A stretch of DNA of 64,000 nt from Beijerinckiaceae bacterium (GTDB lineage Bacteria > Pseudomonadota > Alphaproteobacteria > Rhizobiales > Beijerinckiaceae): NCBI GenBank assembly GCA_030684835.1, contig JAUXWZ010000064.1, positions 1-64,000 on the forward strand. Direction: 5' to 3'. The notes beneath the pieces are model-generated. The model was not told the DNA's origin, did no database searches, and saw nothing but the letters and a program-made list of their open reading frames with translations. Positions 1 through 8,680 of this stretch are shown in pieces. A program made the position numbers and the translations under genes. How positions within the stretch are numbered: the first letter of the stretch is position 1; every line of letters begins with the position of its first letter.

Positions 1-63
1 CACCATCCTCTCGCCCATCCCGCTTGCCCCGCCAGCCCTCTTGCGGCTATTGTCCGCCGCGTC

Positions 64-137
64 GCGGGTGTAGTTCAATGGTAGAACGGCAGCTTCCCAA
101 GCTGCATACGAGGGTTCGATTCCCTTCACCCGCTCCA
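64..137 (+). tRNA. tRNA-Gly (anticodon CCC)
   Basis: The sequence folds as a complete cloverleaf. The acceptor stem GCGGGTG pairs with CACCCGC, the anticodon stem GCAGC/GCTGC encloses the loop TTCCCAA (anticodon CCC, glycine), and a T-loop GGTTCGATTCC is present. The discriminator base is T and CCA is encoded at 135-137. It stands alone, with no rRNA or other tRNA nearby. Confidence 0.95.
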
Positions 138-611
138 GCCACCCAAACTTAAGCGTTTTTCCCGCAGCTCGATGCGGGCATGCTCGGGTGCGCGGTTCTC
201 GATTTCCTAATCATCGGCGCGCGCCTTGGCGATTCCCTGCTTGATCAGAAGCAGGACGACGTCGAGGCCCGCGACGCGGCACACCGAAGATCCTCGGCGC
301 CTCGCCTGACCAACGACGGATCGTAGGCGGTGTCGATGCCAAGCGCGCCTCCGTCCACGACCTGACCGTCAGCCGCTCTAACGTGTGTGCTGGACAACAG
401 GAAGACAGCGATCCACACTTGCGCCCAACGGAATTGAAACACGTCATGCCTTGACCCGGCCTTTTCAACGAATTCGCATTGCGCGGATAGCCATCATAGC
501 CTCCACTTACATAAGCTGACGCGAATTTTAGTGTTGGCCCGAACACTGCATGCAAATCGGGAGGCGCTGGCAGCTGGAATTGTTGACGCCAGCATGAAGG
601 GAAAAATTCAA
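138..611. other. Intergenic stretch before the first TTT binding protein gene
   Basis: Between tRNA-Gly and the gene starting at 612 there is no intact gene that I can support. The reverse strand holds a possible frameshifted remnant of a small exported protein (207-442, listed separately). The part from about 480 to 611 is less GC-rich and would hold the promoter for the gene at 612, but I do not see a convincing -35/-10 pair. Confidence 0.5.
207..442 (-). pseudogene. Possible frameshifted small exported protein
   Basis: The reverse strand from 442 encodes a plausible signal peptide (MFQFRWAQVWIAVF, then a cleavage-like SSTHVRAAD) followed by a soluble stretch, stopping at 245. The next frame continues with protein-like sequence (VCRVAGLDVVLLLIKQG) and stops at 207. 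One missing base near 295-310 would join the two pieces into a protein of about 78 residues. I do not recognise a family. It could equally be chance, because GC-rich DNA often has long open frames. Confidence 0.3.
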
Positions 612-1670
612 ATGAATATATTTTCAGGCTCCCGCGCGCGAATTTTATCCCTGGCCATAGTTAGCGCAATCGCGCAATGTTCTTGGGCAACAGCGCAGGA
701 CAATGATGCGCTAGCTGCTTTCTATCGCAACAAAAATATTGATATTTACATCGGCTATTCCGCCGGCGGCAGCTACGACGCCTACGCAAGAATTGTCGGA
801 CGCTTTATCGGCAATCACATTCCCGGTCAGCCGCGCGTCGTGATGCGGCAAATGGCGGGCGGCGGAAGCCGCATTGCGGCAAACCATGTATTCAACATCG
901 CCCCGCGCGACGGCACCGTTATGGCGACGGCCGATCAGGCGATGCCTGTGCAACAGGCGGTAGGCGATCCCGACATCAAGTTTGACACCAGCCGGCTCAA
1001 CTGGATTGGCAATCCAACGGCCGACAACAATCTTCTCGTCGTCTGGCACACCTCGGGCGTACACACGCTGGACGACATCAAGAAGAAGGAAGTCGTCATC
1101 GCATCGACTGGCATCAACACCTCGTCCCAATATGCGCAGGCGCTCAACTCGATAGCGGGCGCCCGCTTCAAGATCGTCCTTGGATATCCCGGCGCCGCCG
1201 AGATGGGTCTGGCGATGGAGCGGGGCGAAGTCATGTCTCATACAGCGCCTTGGGCGGCGTGGAAGGCGAACCGGCCAGACTGGGTGCGCGACAAGAAAAT
1301 CAACATCATCTTCCAGGTGGGCCTGACGCGCTCGCGCGAGCTTCCCGATGTGCCGCTGTTCATGGATTACGCGCAGAACGATCTCGACCGCGCCGCGCTG
1401 CGCTTGTTTTCTGCCGCTGCGACGATTGGCCGGCCGCTTTTTTCGACGCCCGATACGCCGCCCGAGAGAGTTGACGCGCTGCGGCGCGCTTTCGATTTGA
1501 CAATGCAGGACCGTAGTTTCCTTGATGCCGCGGCCAAGACGGGCCTCGATATCGAGCCCGTATCCGGCCTTGAGCTGCAGCGCATCGTCAATGACATCGT
1601 GAACACGCCCAAAGAGGTGACCGCCAGGCTTGCGGCGATCATCGCGCTCCCCGATCAGAAGAAGAATTAG
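612..1670 (+). CDS. TTT/Bug-family periplasmic substrate-binding protein, copy 1
   Basis: This is a 352-residue periplasmic binding protein of the tripartite tricarboxylate transporter (TctC/Bug) type, which binds small carboxylates. ATG 612 is chosen over upstream starts because AAGGGA lies about 10 bases before it and a Sec signal peptide (MNIFSGSRAR, then a hydrophobic run, cleavage near ATAQD) begins there. The pocket loop AGGSYD lies at residues 51-56, and the family segment around NIAPRDGTVM follows. No TctA or TctB gene is near. A second family member starts 128 bases downstream, so the two may be co-transcribed. The ligand cannot be read from the sequence. Confidence 0.88.
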   Translation: MNIFSGSRARILSLAIVSAIAQCSWATAQDNDALAAFYRNKNIDIYIGYSAGGSYDAYARIVGRFIGNHIPGQPRVVMRQMAGGGSRIAANHVFNIAPRDGTVMATADQAMPVQQAVGDPDIKFDTSRLNWIGNPTADNNLLVVWHTSGVHTLDDIKKKEVVIASTGINTSSQYAQALNSIAGARFKIVLGYPGAAEMGLAMERGEVMSHTAPWAAWKANRPDWVRDKKINIIFQVGLTRSRELPDVPLFMDYAQNDLDRAALRLFSAAATIGRPLFSTPDTPPERVDALRRAFDLTMQDRSFLDAAAKTGLDIEPVSGLELQRIVNDIVNTPKEVTARLAAIIALPDQKKN

Positions 1671-1798
1671 CTGCACGCGTTAAGGCGGCGCCTGAAGTTC
1701 CGCGCGCCATAAATTCAGGTCGACGTCTGCGCGCGCCTCGCGGTAGTCTCCGTCCCAATGAGAATTCCCGCCAACGGGATAATCAAGGGGAGGTCGCC

Positions 1799-2830
1799 AT
1801 GAAGATCGCACACATGCGCATCGTGTCCGTGCTTGCTTTGGCTGTTGTAGCGCTCGCGCCAATGAAGACGTCCGCCGCCGATTACTATGCCGGCAAGCAG
1901 ATCACCTTCATCATCGGCACCTCGCCCGGCGGCGGGTTCGACATCTACGGGCGCACCGTTGCGCGGCATTTGCCCAAGCACCTTCCCGGCGCGCCGGTGA
2001 TCATCGTGCAGAACATGAACGGCGCCAGTACCATGCGCGCCGCAGGCTTCATTTATAACATAGCGCCAAAGGATGGCACGGTGATTGGCGCGATTTCGCC
2101 TGGCGCCGTGGTCGGCCCGCTGCTCGATGGCAAGGCGGACGCCCTTTACGATCCGACAAAGTTTCATTACCTCGCCACGGCCAACAATTCCGCGCGCGTG
2201 TGCGCGACGTTCGGCACATCGAAAACCAAGACGTTCGCCGATGCGCTGAAGCAGGAAACGATCATCGGTTCAGTGGCCGAAGGAGGCTCGACGCGCGACT
2301 ACGCCTACCTGCACAGGAACACGTCGAAGGCGAAATTCCGCATCATCGCCGGCTACAAGGGCACACCCGATGTGCTGCTCGCGATGGAGCGCGGCGAGGT
2401 GGATGGCATCTGCGGGCTCGACTGGTCAAGTTTGCGCGCGCAGAAGGGCGATTACATTCGTGACGGCAAGCTCAACATCCTCGTGCAGACAGGGCTTGAG
2501 CCCAACGAGGAGCTTACAAAAATGGGCGTGCCGCAAATCTGGCGGTTCTTCGAGAACGACGAAGATAAGGCGGTTGCAGAACTTGTCATCGCGCAGCAAT
2601 TGTTCGGGCGGCCCTACATCGCGCCGCCCGGCACGACGCCCGAGGCCGTGGCGCTCCTGCGTGCAGGTTTCATTGCGGCGTTGAGCGATCCGGCTCTCAT
2701 CGCTGACGCGGCGCGCTCGCAGATTGATTTGGCGCCCGCTGGCGGTGAACGCGTGCAGGAGGGTGTGCGCAAGATCTATGCTGCGCCCACTAGCATTGTG
2801 GAGCGCGCGCGTGAGGCTATCCGTAGATAG
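1799..2830 (+). CDS. TTT/Bug-family periplasmic substrate-binding protein, copy 2
   Basis: This 343-residue exported binding protein follows copy 1 in the same direction. The start ATG 1799 has a strong ribosome site (GGGGAGG, about five bases upstream). A signal peptide ends near TSAAD, residues 24-28. The pocket loop PGGGFD occupies residues 43-48, followed by the family motif NIAPKDGTVIG. A Cys pair in its middle part (VCATFG and GICGLDW) is absent from copy 1, so the two are diverged paralogues and not a recent duplication. The role is probably capture of an organic acid. No membrane subunits lie beside it, so it must use remote ones or act in sensing. Confidence 0.88.
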   Translation: MKIAHMRIVSVLALAVVALAPMKTSAADYYAGKQITFIIGTSPGGGFDIYGRTVARHLPKHLPGAPVIIVQNMNGASTMRAAGFIYNIAPKDGTVIGAISPGAVVGPLLDGKADALYDPTKFHYLATANNSARVCATFGTSKTKTFADALKQETIIGSVAEGGSTRDYAYLHRNTSKAKFRIIAGYKGTPDVLLAMERGEVDGICGLDWSSLRAQKGDYIRDGKLNILVQTGLEPNEELTKMGVPQIWRFFENDEDKAVAELVIAQQLFGRPYIAPPGTTPEAVALLRAGFIAALSDPALIADAARSQIDLAPAGGERVQEGVRKIYAAPTSIVERAREAIRR

Positions 2831-2957
2831 GGCTGCGACGGCCAGGCAAGTTCAACACACCCCCGGATTTATTCGGCGCCGCCGCCAAGCGCCCACGGGC
2901 TCAACCAGGACAGGCGCGCCCGAATGTTTCTATCTGTCGGGCTGGAGGCGGATGAGA

Positions 2958-3572
2958 TCATTCCTCGTGTTCTGGCGCGAAGCCGCTGTAGCGGCCTTCC
3001 GCCTCGTGATAGCTGCGCGCCAGATCGCTCACGACCGCGCCAATGCGTTCCACGACAGCTCGTTCCGCCTGCCCAACAGCCTTGCGCCGCTCCAGCCTCA
3101 CCAACGAGCCCATGATCTGTAATTGATTGCCGAGGCGATGGTTGATTTCGCGCAGCAACCGGACGTTTTCCGCCGTCCGCGCCGCCACTTCACGCTCAAG
3201 CTCCAGTGCGCGCTCGCGGGGCGACGCAATGCGCAACGCGCGAGGCACAATCGCGATCAAAGCCATGGCGGTGACGACAGAAAGCGCGGCGCATATGGTC
3301 TTGACCGTAGCTTCGAGCACCGTGTGCTCGAAGGTGGTGTACGGCATCTGCAGCGCATGGACGAGATGGGTCAGGCCGCAGGCCACGATGAACGCTGCAA
3401 ATAACGCAAGCATCCACGGGTAGGGGATGTCGAGGAGCCGCTTTCGCAGGACCATGATAAGGCCAATTGGAATTGCGAAATAGGCCAGCGCAATGCTCAG
3501 GTCTCCCGCAAGCACAAGCTTGCCGAGCGGTGACATCGCTCCGCACAAAGCCAAAAAGTCGAAGGGATTCAT
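2958..3572 (-). CDS. Ethylene-receptor-like membrane protein with HisKA_2-type helix and no ATPase domain
   Basis: The protein has 204 residues. Residues 15-112 form three membrane helices closely matching the ethylene-binding domain of plant ETR1: GDLSIALAYFAIP (D24, Y31, P35) and IVACGLTHL (I62, C65, H69). Cys65 and His69 are the copper(I) ligands in ETR1 and fall at the same positions here. A short coiled coil (about 115-140) leads to REINHRLGNQLQ, a HisKA_2/HWE-type phosphoacceptor segment with H145. The protein ends at residue 204, where such kinases would continue into HATPase_c. Only about 130 bases separate its stop from the convergent neighbour, so there is no room for the missing domain. 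It may need a partner kinase, or be a sensor relic. Confidence 0.85.
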   Translation of the reverse strand: MNPFDFLALCGAMSPLGKLVLAGDLSIALAYFAIPIGLIMVLRKRLLDIPYPWMLALFAAFIVACGLTHLVHALQMPYTTFEHTVLEATVKTICAALSVVTAMALIAIVPRALRIASPRERALELEREVAARTAENVRLLREINHRLGNQLQIMGSLVRLERRKAVGQAERAVVERIGAVVSDLARSYHEAEGRYSGFAPEHEE

Positions 3573-3806
3573 CCCGCCTGCGCCGCCCCATTGCCCCCGT
3601 GTGTACGTTTAGTGACACAACTGGGTTTAGGCTACTGCGAAATAATCTAAAATAAGCTTGGCTTTTTCGTTGCTGCAGCTTGGCTGAAGAGGAACGCCAG
3701 GGACGCCGCTAATTCAGCGGCGCGCCACAAACAACCAACGCGGCGCGCGTTTTGACCGGGCCGGCTCAGGCCCCCCCATCTGCGTCGGCCTTTCTAATGG
3801 CACGTC

Positions 3807-5174
3807 TTATCGCGCAATCCGCAACATGGTCATCTGCTGGGCGATCGCATTGAAGGCGGAGGACAATTGCATCGCGTTTGTCGCGTCGAAATACTTGTCG
3901 GCAGACGTGGCGCACGCACGAAGCAAATTCTTGATCGAGTTTGATGTAACATCAAACGCGATGGTGAAGACCTGAACACCGTCCGCTTTGATGTTGGTGC
4001 ACAATTCAGCGGTCAGGGCGTTAGCTGTCGCAGTGTCGTAACCGTCGTGCTTGGGATAGGTCGGAGACATGGTGTTCTCTCCGTCTGTCATGAGAACGAC
4101 ATATCGCTGCGTCTTGCGGTTAGCATTCGTCGGCTCGCTGAAAGGCTCGATCGGCGACAACGTCGCCCAACCCCACATGAGGCCGGATGGAATATACGTG
4201 TTGCCGACCGCCGCGAGACCATTGATCGCGTTCAGCACTGTCGATCGGCTTGAGGAGAGGGTCGTCAGTGCGGGCGGGCAGCTCACGTTCATCACGCCGG
4301 GAACAGGATTGGTAATATAATTCTGATCGCGCACGTTCAGCGGATGATTGCGCGATCCCACACAACCTTTCCATGTCAGCGTCGTCGTCTGGTTTTGGCA
4401 AGTTTGATAATAAGGGCCATAATCGTGATCGCAGACTTCCCATGTGCCGGACCTTGGCGTAGCGACGCCATCATTCCAGTCTGTCCATGAATGAAACTGC
4501 ATGCGGCAATTGTAGGTGCGCGTTATGTCGCGGGTCTGCCAGCAGGCCTGCTGTGTCGTGGATGAATCGGGCGGAACTGAAAGCCACGGCTGGTTCCTGT
4601 TCGCGATCCCTACATTCACGTATTGCGCGAACGGCACGACCGCCATTTTAATCTGGTTGCCTTGCGTCAGCTTGTCGTAAAGCGTGTTCACCATGCCGGA
4701 TGCCGCCGTCTTAAGGCTGGTGAGTTTGCTGCCGAGCATGGATGCGGTGACGTCAAGCACGAGCGCGATCTGGATGTCCTGATCGTTACCGAGAATGGCG
4801 TCGCTGACTGAGCGCACGGGGCGCGTGTCGACGCCCATCACCTTTGACAAAGTCATGGGTACGTTCGCCGTCACTTCGACGCGAAAGGCGCTATCTGCGC
4901 CCTTCTTGAAAGGCGCGGCGGAAAAAGCAGCGACAAGGCCTGATTGGGTGAAGTTTGCATCGAACACCTGACGCGCCAGCGCCACGGCCTCGTTGGGCGG
5001 CGCTTGCGCTGCGGCAAGAGCGGCTGCGTCAGCCGCGGAGCTGAGCGCCGCGCGCGTGTTTGTCATCCGCGAATAGTCGAGACCCGCCGATGCGGCGCCC
5101 AAAAGCGCAAAAGTGCTGAGCCCGAATATCGTGGCGATATTGCCGGATTCATTCGTCGTGAAACGTCTCAGCAT
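3807..5174 (-). CDS. TadG-like pilus-assembly protein with vWA domain, paralogue 1
   Basis: This protein has 455 residues. The N-terminus is TadE/G-like: a short basic stretch, one membrane helix (about 12-32), then DYSRM and an alanine-rich helix at residues 33-58. A von Willebrand A domain follows, with MIDAS-like DVTAS at D141-S145 and a later MTDGENT strand. A Cys/Trp-rich insert (about 205-275, including WEVCDHDYGPYY) lies inside the vWA region. ATG 5174 is chosen because GAGGAG sits about nine bases upstream. It is last in a five-gene reverse-strand cluster, 63 bases after paralogue 2. TadG proteins serve Flp-type pilus assembly at the envelope. No other tad gene is nearby. Confidence 0.85.
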   Translation of the reverse strand: MLRRFTTNESGNIATIFGLSTFALLGAASAGLDYSRMTNTRAALSSAADAAALAAAQAPPNEAVALARQVFDANFTQSGLVAAFSAAPFKKGADSAFRVEVTANVPMTLSKVMGVDTRPVRSVSDAILGNDQDIQIALVLDVTASMLGSKLTSLKTAASGMVNTLYDKLTQGNQIKMAVVPFAQYVNVGIANRNQPWLSVPPDSSTTQQACWQTRDITRTYNCRMQFHSWTDWNDGVATPRSGTWEVCDHDYGPYYQTCQNQTTTLTWKGCVGSRNHPLNVRDQNYITNPVPGVMNVSCPPALTTLSSSRSTVLNAINGLAAVGNTYIPSGLMWGWATLSPIEPFSEPTNANRKTQRYVVLMTDGENTMSPTYPKHDGYDTATANALTAELCTNIKADGVQVFTIAFDVTSNSIKNLLRACATSADKYFDATNAMQLSSAFNAIAQQMTMLRIAR

Positions 5175-5237
5175 TTTCCTGCTCCTCAATGGTCTGCGGC
5201 GCCCGCGCAGGGCGCGGGGGGCTTTCGGCATTGCTGC

Positions 5238-6605
5238 TTATCGAGCGATCCGCAATTGCGAGAGTTGGCCCGTGATCCCTTTGAAGGCTTCACTGAGCTG
5301 CACCGCGCCAATCGCATCGAAGTATTTATCAGGCGAAGAGGCGCAGATACGAAGCTGATTCTTGATAATATTGTTATCAACGTCAAAAGAGATGGTGAAT
5401 ATCTGGACGCCGGAAGCCTTGATGTTCGTGCACAATTCGGCAGTCAGCGCATCCGCCACTGGCACATTGTAATCGTTGTGATAGGGGTAGGTCGGCGACA
5501 TCGAGTTCGCGCCATCCGTCATCAGGATCAGATATTTAGTTGTCTTGCGGCCCGGGGCGTCGGGCTCGACGAGCGGTTCGTTGCCCGATAAGGCCGCCCA
5601 ACCCCACGTCAGACCCGACGGAATATAGGTGTTGCCGACAGGCTGTAGTTCATTAATCGCGGTTAATACGGTGGACTGGCTTGGCGTCAGCGGCGTCAGC
5701 GGAACCGGACAATGGACGTTCATGACGCCGGGGGCGCGATTGATGAGGTAATTGTCGTCGCGCACGTTATTCGGATAATTGCGCGATCCTACGCAACCGT
5801 CCCATTTGAGGGTCGTCGTTTGATTAAAGCAATTCTGGTAATAGGGACCATAATCATGGTCGCAGACTTCCCACGTCCCCGTTTGCGTGCCGCAAACGCC
5901 GTCTACGCAATGTGTCCAGGAATGGAATTCCATGCGGCAATTATAGGTTCGGATGATATCGCGGGCCTGGTTGCAGACCTGCTGTGTGGTCGTTGAATCG
6001 TTGGGAACATCCATCCACGGCTGGTTGCGGTTGCCCATGCCGACGTTCACATATTGCGAAAAAGGCACCACGGCCATCTTCACCTGGTTTGCCTTCTTCA
6101 GTTTGTCGTAGAGCGCGTTCACCATGTCGGTGGCGGCGGCTTTCAGGCTGGTTATCCTTGTGCCAGCCATTGACTGCGTCACGTCGAGAACCAGCGCGAT
6201 CTGAACGTCGGAATCGTTGCCTGCAAGGACTTCACTGACCGCGCGCACGGGTGCGGATGTAAAGCCGATCGCCTGCGTCAGCGTCATCTTGACGTAGGCG
6301 ACCGCTTCGACGCGGACTGCGTCATCCTCGCCTCTCTTGATGACGGAGGTGGTGAACGCGGTGACCGGATCCCTCTCGCGGAAGTTGGCGTCGAACACCT
6401 GCCGCGAAATCGTTTGCATGTCATTGGCTGGCGCCTGAGCGCCAGCAAGTGCGGCCGCGTCGACGGCGGCCGATAACGCCGCACGCGAGTTGGTCATTCG
6501 CGAATAATCGAGGGTGGCTGAAACAGCGCCTATCATGGCCGTGGCGCCGAGCGCCACGCCGATGCCAAGACTGCCGCGTGAATCTCGGGCAAAAAACTTG
6601 AACAT
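5238..6605 (-). CDS. TadG-like pilus-assembly protein with vWA domain, paralogue 2
   Basis: Also 455 residues, and collinear with paralogue 1: an N-terminal membrane helix, DYSRM at 33-37, MIDAS-like DVTQS at 141-145, and the same Cys/Trp-rich insert with CDHDYGPYY. All three copies end in LRIA plus a basic residue. The shared insert makes copies 1 and 2 closer to each other than to copy 3. The 110-base, AT-richer gap before its start carries a TATATT hexamer and may hold a separate promoter. The role is assumed to be the same as for other TadG proteins, an envelope anchor or scaffold for Flp pili. Its substrate or partner is unknown. Confidence 0.85.
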   Translation of the reverse strand: MFKFFARDSRGSLGIGVALGATAMIGAVSATLDYSRMTNSRAALSAAVDAAALAGAQAPANDMQTISRQVFDANFRERDPVTAFTTSVIKRGEDDAVRVEAVAYVKMTLTQAIGFTSAPVRAVSEVLAGNDSDVQIALVLDVTQSMAGTRITSLKAAATDMVNALYDKLKKANQVKMAVVPFSQYVNVGMGNRNQPWMDVPNDSTTTQQVCNQARDIIRTYNCRMEFHSWTHCVDGVCGTQTGTWEVCDHDYGPYYQNCFNQTTTLKWDGCVGSRNYPNNVRDDNYLINRAPGVMNVHCPVPLTPLTPSQSTVLTAINELQPVGNTYIPSGLTWGWAALSGNEPLVEPDAPGRKTTKYLILMTDGANSMSPTYPYHNDYNVPVADALTAELCTNIKASGVQIFTISFDVDNNIIKNQLRICASSPDKYFDAIGAVQLSEAFKGITGQLSQLRIAR

Positions 6606-6655
6606 AGAAAAGCTCCGAAAGGCAATTTGGTTCTCGATAAAAAGTGCTCGAACCT

Positions 6656-6661
6656 AATATA
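6656..6661 (-). promoter_or_regulatory. Candidate -10 hexamer before TadG paralogue 2
   Basis: The reverse strand reads TATATT here, about 50 bases before the start codon at 6605, inside an AT-rich gap (6606-6715) that stands out from the GC-rich surroundings. No good -35 box is found at 16-18 bases, so this is only a suggestion that paralogues 2 and 1 have their own promoter. Confidence 0.3.
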
Positions 6662-6715
6662 GCGAAATCGGATTACTTTAAGCTAAATACCCTAGTTCAA
6701 GTTTGGTGGTATTTG

Positions 6716-7978
6716 CTATTTTGCGATGCGTAAATTTGTCATCTGACGCGCAATCGCGTCGAACGCGTCCGAGAGCTGGGTTGCACTCGTGGCGTCGAAA
6801 AAGCGATCGCTTGACGATGCGCAATTAGTGAGGAGCGTCTTTACGCTCGACGTTGTGACCTGGAACGCGATGCTGAAAACCTGGATGCCAGCAGCCTTCA
6901 CGTTAGCGCAGACTTCCGCCGTGAGCGTGTTGGCGGTCGCAACGCTGCCGCTGTTGTGGTAAGGATAGGAGGGTGAAATTGTGTTTTCGCCGTCGGTCAT
7001 CAAGACGAGATAGCGCTTTGTATCGCGCTGTGGGTCCGTCGGCTCGTTGAAAGGTTCGCCCGGAGACAGTGCTGCCCAGCCCCACATGGCGCCTGCCGGA
7101 ATATAAGTATTGCCGGTCGCCGCCAATCCGTTGATCCTGTCCAAGACATTTGTTTTAATTGCTGTGAGCGGCAACATGGCCGTCGTGCAATTGACGTTGT
7201 GGACCGCCGGAACGGCTTTGTTGCCGTAGTTTTCATCTCGCACATTCAGCGGATAATCGCGTGACCCGACGCACCCGCTCCATTTGAATTCGGTCACCAC
7301 ATCCTTGCACTGCCATATGGTTTGACTCTTTACCTTAACCCAGCCGCAGGACTCTGCAGTCGTCGTATAGTCGGCGGCGTTCGATACCCAACCGGCATTG
7401 CGGTTGTCCATTCCGATGTTGACGTATTCCGAGAACGGAACGACTGCGATTTTAACCTGGTTTGCGCGCTGAAGCCTGCTGAACAGTGTGTTCACCATGT
7501 TGGATGCGGATGCTTTCAGGTCCGTTAATCTTGTGCCGCTCATCGATCCCGTGACGTCCAGAACGAGTGCAATCTGCAGGTCGGCGTCGTTGCCCACGAC
7601 AACTTCGCTTGTCGCGCCCACGGGCGCCGACGAATATCCGATTGCCTGCGACAGCGTCATCTTCACGCTTGCTGTCGCCTTGACGCTCATGACCTCGTCG
7701 TTGCCGCGCTTAAACGAAATAGCCTCGAAAGACGTCAGGTCTGCAGAATCGCGGTAGTTCGCGTCGAAAACCTCACGGGCAATTGTTTGCCTGTTGGCTT
7801 CGGGAGCCTGGGCTGCGGCGAGCGCGGATGCGTCCGTCGCCGCGCTAAGCGACGAGCGCGCACCGTTCATTCGCGAATAGTCTAGACTTACTGAAATGGC
7901 GCCAACCATCGTCAGAGAGCCGAGCATCATTATTGCGCCGATGCTGCCCTTTTCGTCTTTGGCGAAGCGTCTCAACAT
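6716..7978 (-). CDS. TadG-like pilus-assembly protein with vWA domain, paralogue 3
   Basis: This 420-residue protein has the same layout as the two downstream copies: membrane helix at about 12-32, DYSRM at 33-37, MIDAS-like DVTGS at D141-S145, and C-terminal LRIAK. The Cys-rich insert is about 35 residues shorter and lacks the CDHDYGPYY segment, so this is the most diverged copy. Its start follows CGGAG with good spacing. It lies 39 bases after the TadE-like gene ending at 8018, consistent with one transcript from about 9.3 kb. It probably anchors in the inner membrane with its vWA domain outside. Confidence 0.85.
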   Translation of the reverse strand: MLRRFAKDEKGSIGAIMMLGSLTMVGAISVSLDYSRMNGARSSLSAATDASALAAAQAPEANRQTIAREVFDANYRDSADLTSFEAISFKRGNDEVMSVKATASVKMTLSQAIGYSSAPVGATSEVVVGNDADLQIALVLDVTGSMSGTRLTDLKASASNMVNTLFSRLQRANQVKIAVVPFSEYVNIGMDNRNAGWVSNAADYTTTAESCGWVKVKSQTIWQCKDVVTEFKWSGCVGSRDYPLNVRDENYGNKAVPAVHNVNCTTAMLPLTAIKTNVLDRINGLAATGNTYIPAGAMWGWAALSPGEPFNEPTDPQRDTKRYLVLMTDGENTISPSYPYHNSGSVATANTLTAEVCANVKAAGIQVFSIAFQVTTSSVKTLLTNCASSSDRFFDATSATQLSDAFDAIARQMTNLRIAK

Positions 7979-8017
7979 CGAAATTCTCCGGTATGCGCGT
8001 AGTGGGAGCGTCGTCCG

Positions 8018-8680
8018 TTAGGCGACAGGGCAGTTTCCTGTCCCGGTGACAAAGGGTGCGCCGTCGAGGCGCGTCTGCATGTAGGCGGTTTTTCTGATTT
8101 CAATTCCAGAACCGGTATTCGTCCAGCCGGTGAAGCCCATATTCTGCGGCGCAAAATTGGTCGTGAGAGGCGCGGCGAAAGTATAAATAATGTCCACGAC
8201 TATAAATCGTCCCGGGTAGTACATGCCTGACGGGAAGCTGGTGAGGGCGGGCGAGGCAGTGTTGGCTATCTTTGTAAGCAAGCCGCAGGGCCGGGCGCTT
8301 GCCCCATTGCGCGTGACCGACCATGTCGTCCGGGCTGAGCGAACGTTGGCGGCTTCCGTCACGTCCACGCGTGAAATCGTCACCTTGAGGCTGGTGGAAG
8401 GAAAAGGCGACATGACAAGCCGTCCGGCCGCGTAGATCTCGTCAACCATGGCGGCCGTGACGTCGGTCGCGCCACGAATTTGGGCCGTAAGATCGGCCAT
8501 CGTGCGGGTGGCAGTCGCGGCCTTGCGCGCGGCCATGACGGCTTGCGTAATTTCCGTGCCGCCAAGCAGCGTTACAAGCAGCAGCGGCGAGATCATCGCG
8601 AATTCGATGGCTGCCGTGCCGGATTTGTCCCCGGCCGCGCGGGCGATTTTCTGCCGTGTCGTGAGAAAGCTCATCAGCAT
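8018..8680 (-). CDS. TadE-like pilus-assembly protein (second in cluster)
   Basis: The protein has 220 residues. Its N-terminus shows the TadE signature: a basic start, GTAAIEFAMISPLLL with the conserved Glu at the head of a single membrane helix (about 22-45), then an alanine-rich helix. The rest is predicted periplasmic. TadE and TadF are pseudopilin-like proteins of the Flp/Tad pilus apparatus. The start ATG overlaps the end of the upstream TadE-like gene by seven bases and has GGAGGA upstream, so translation of the two is probably coupled. Confidence 0.83.
   Translation of the reverse strand: MLMSFLTTRQKIARAAGDKSGTAAIEFAMISPLLLVTLLGGTEITQAVMAARKAATATRTMADLTAQIRGATDVTAAMVDEIYAAGRLVMSPFPSTSLKVTISRVDVTEAANVRSARTTWSVTRNGASARPCGLLTKIANTASPALTSFPSGMYYPGRFIVVDIIYTFAAPLTTNFAPQNMGFTGWTNTGSGIEIRKTAYMQTRLDGAPFVTGTGNCPVA

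Noticed and set aside
711-1676. Long open frame on the reverse strand, opposite TTT binding protein copy 1
   Set aside because: It is a codon-bias shadow of the plus-strand gene. It has no recognisable domain, and the plus-strand protein has a signal peptide and family motifs.
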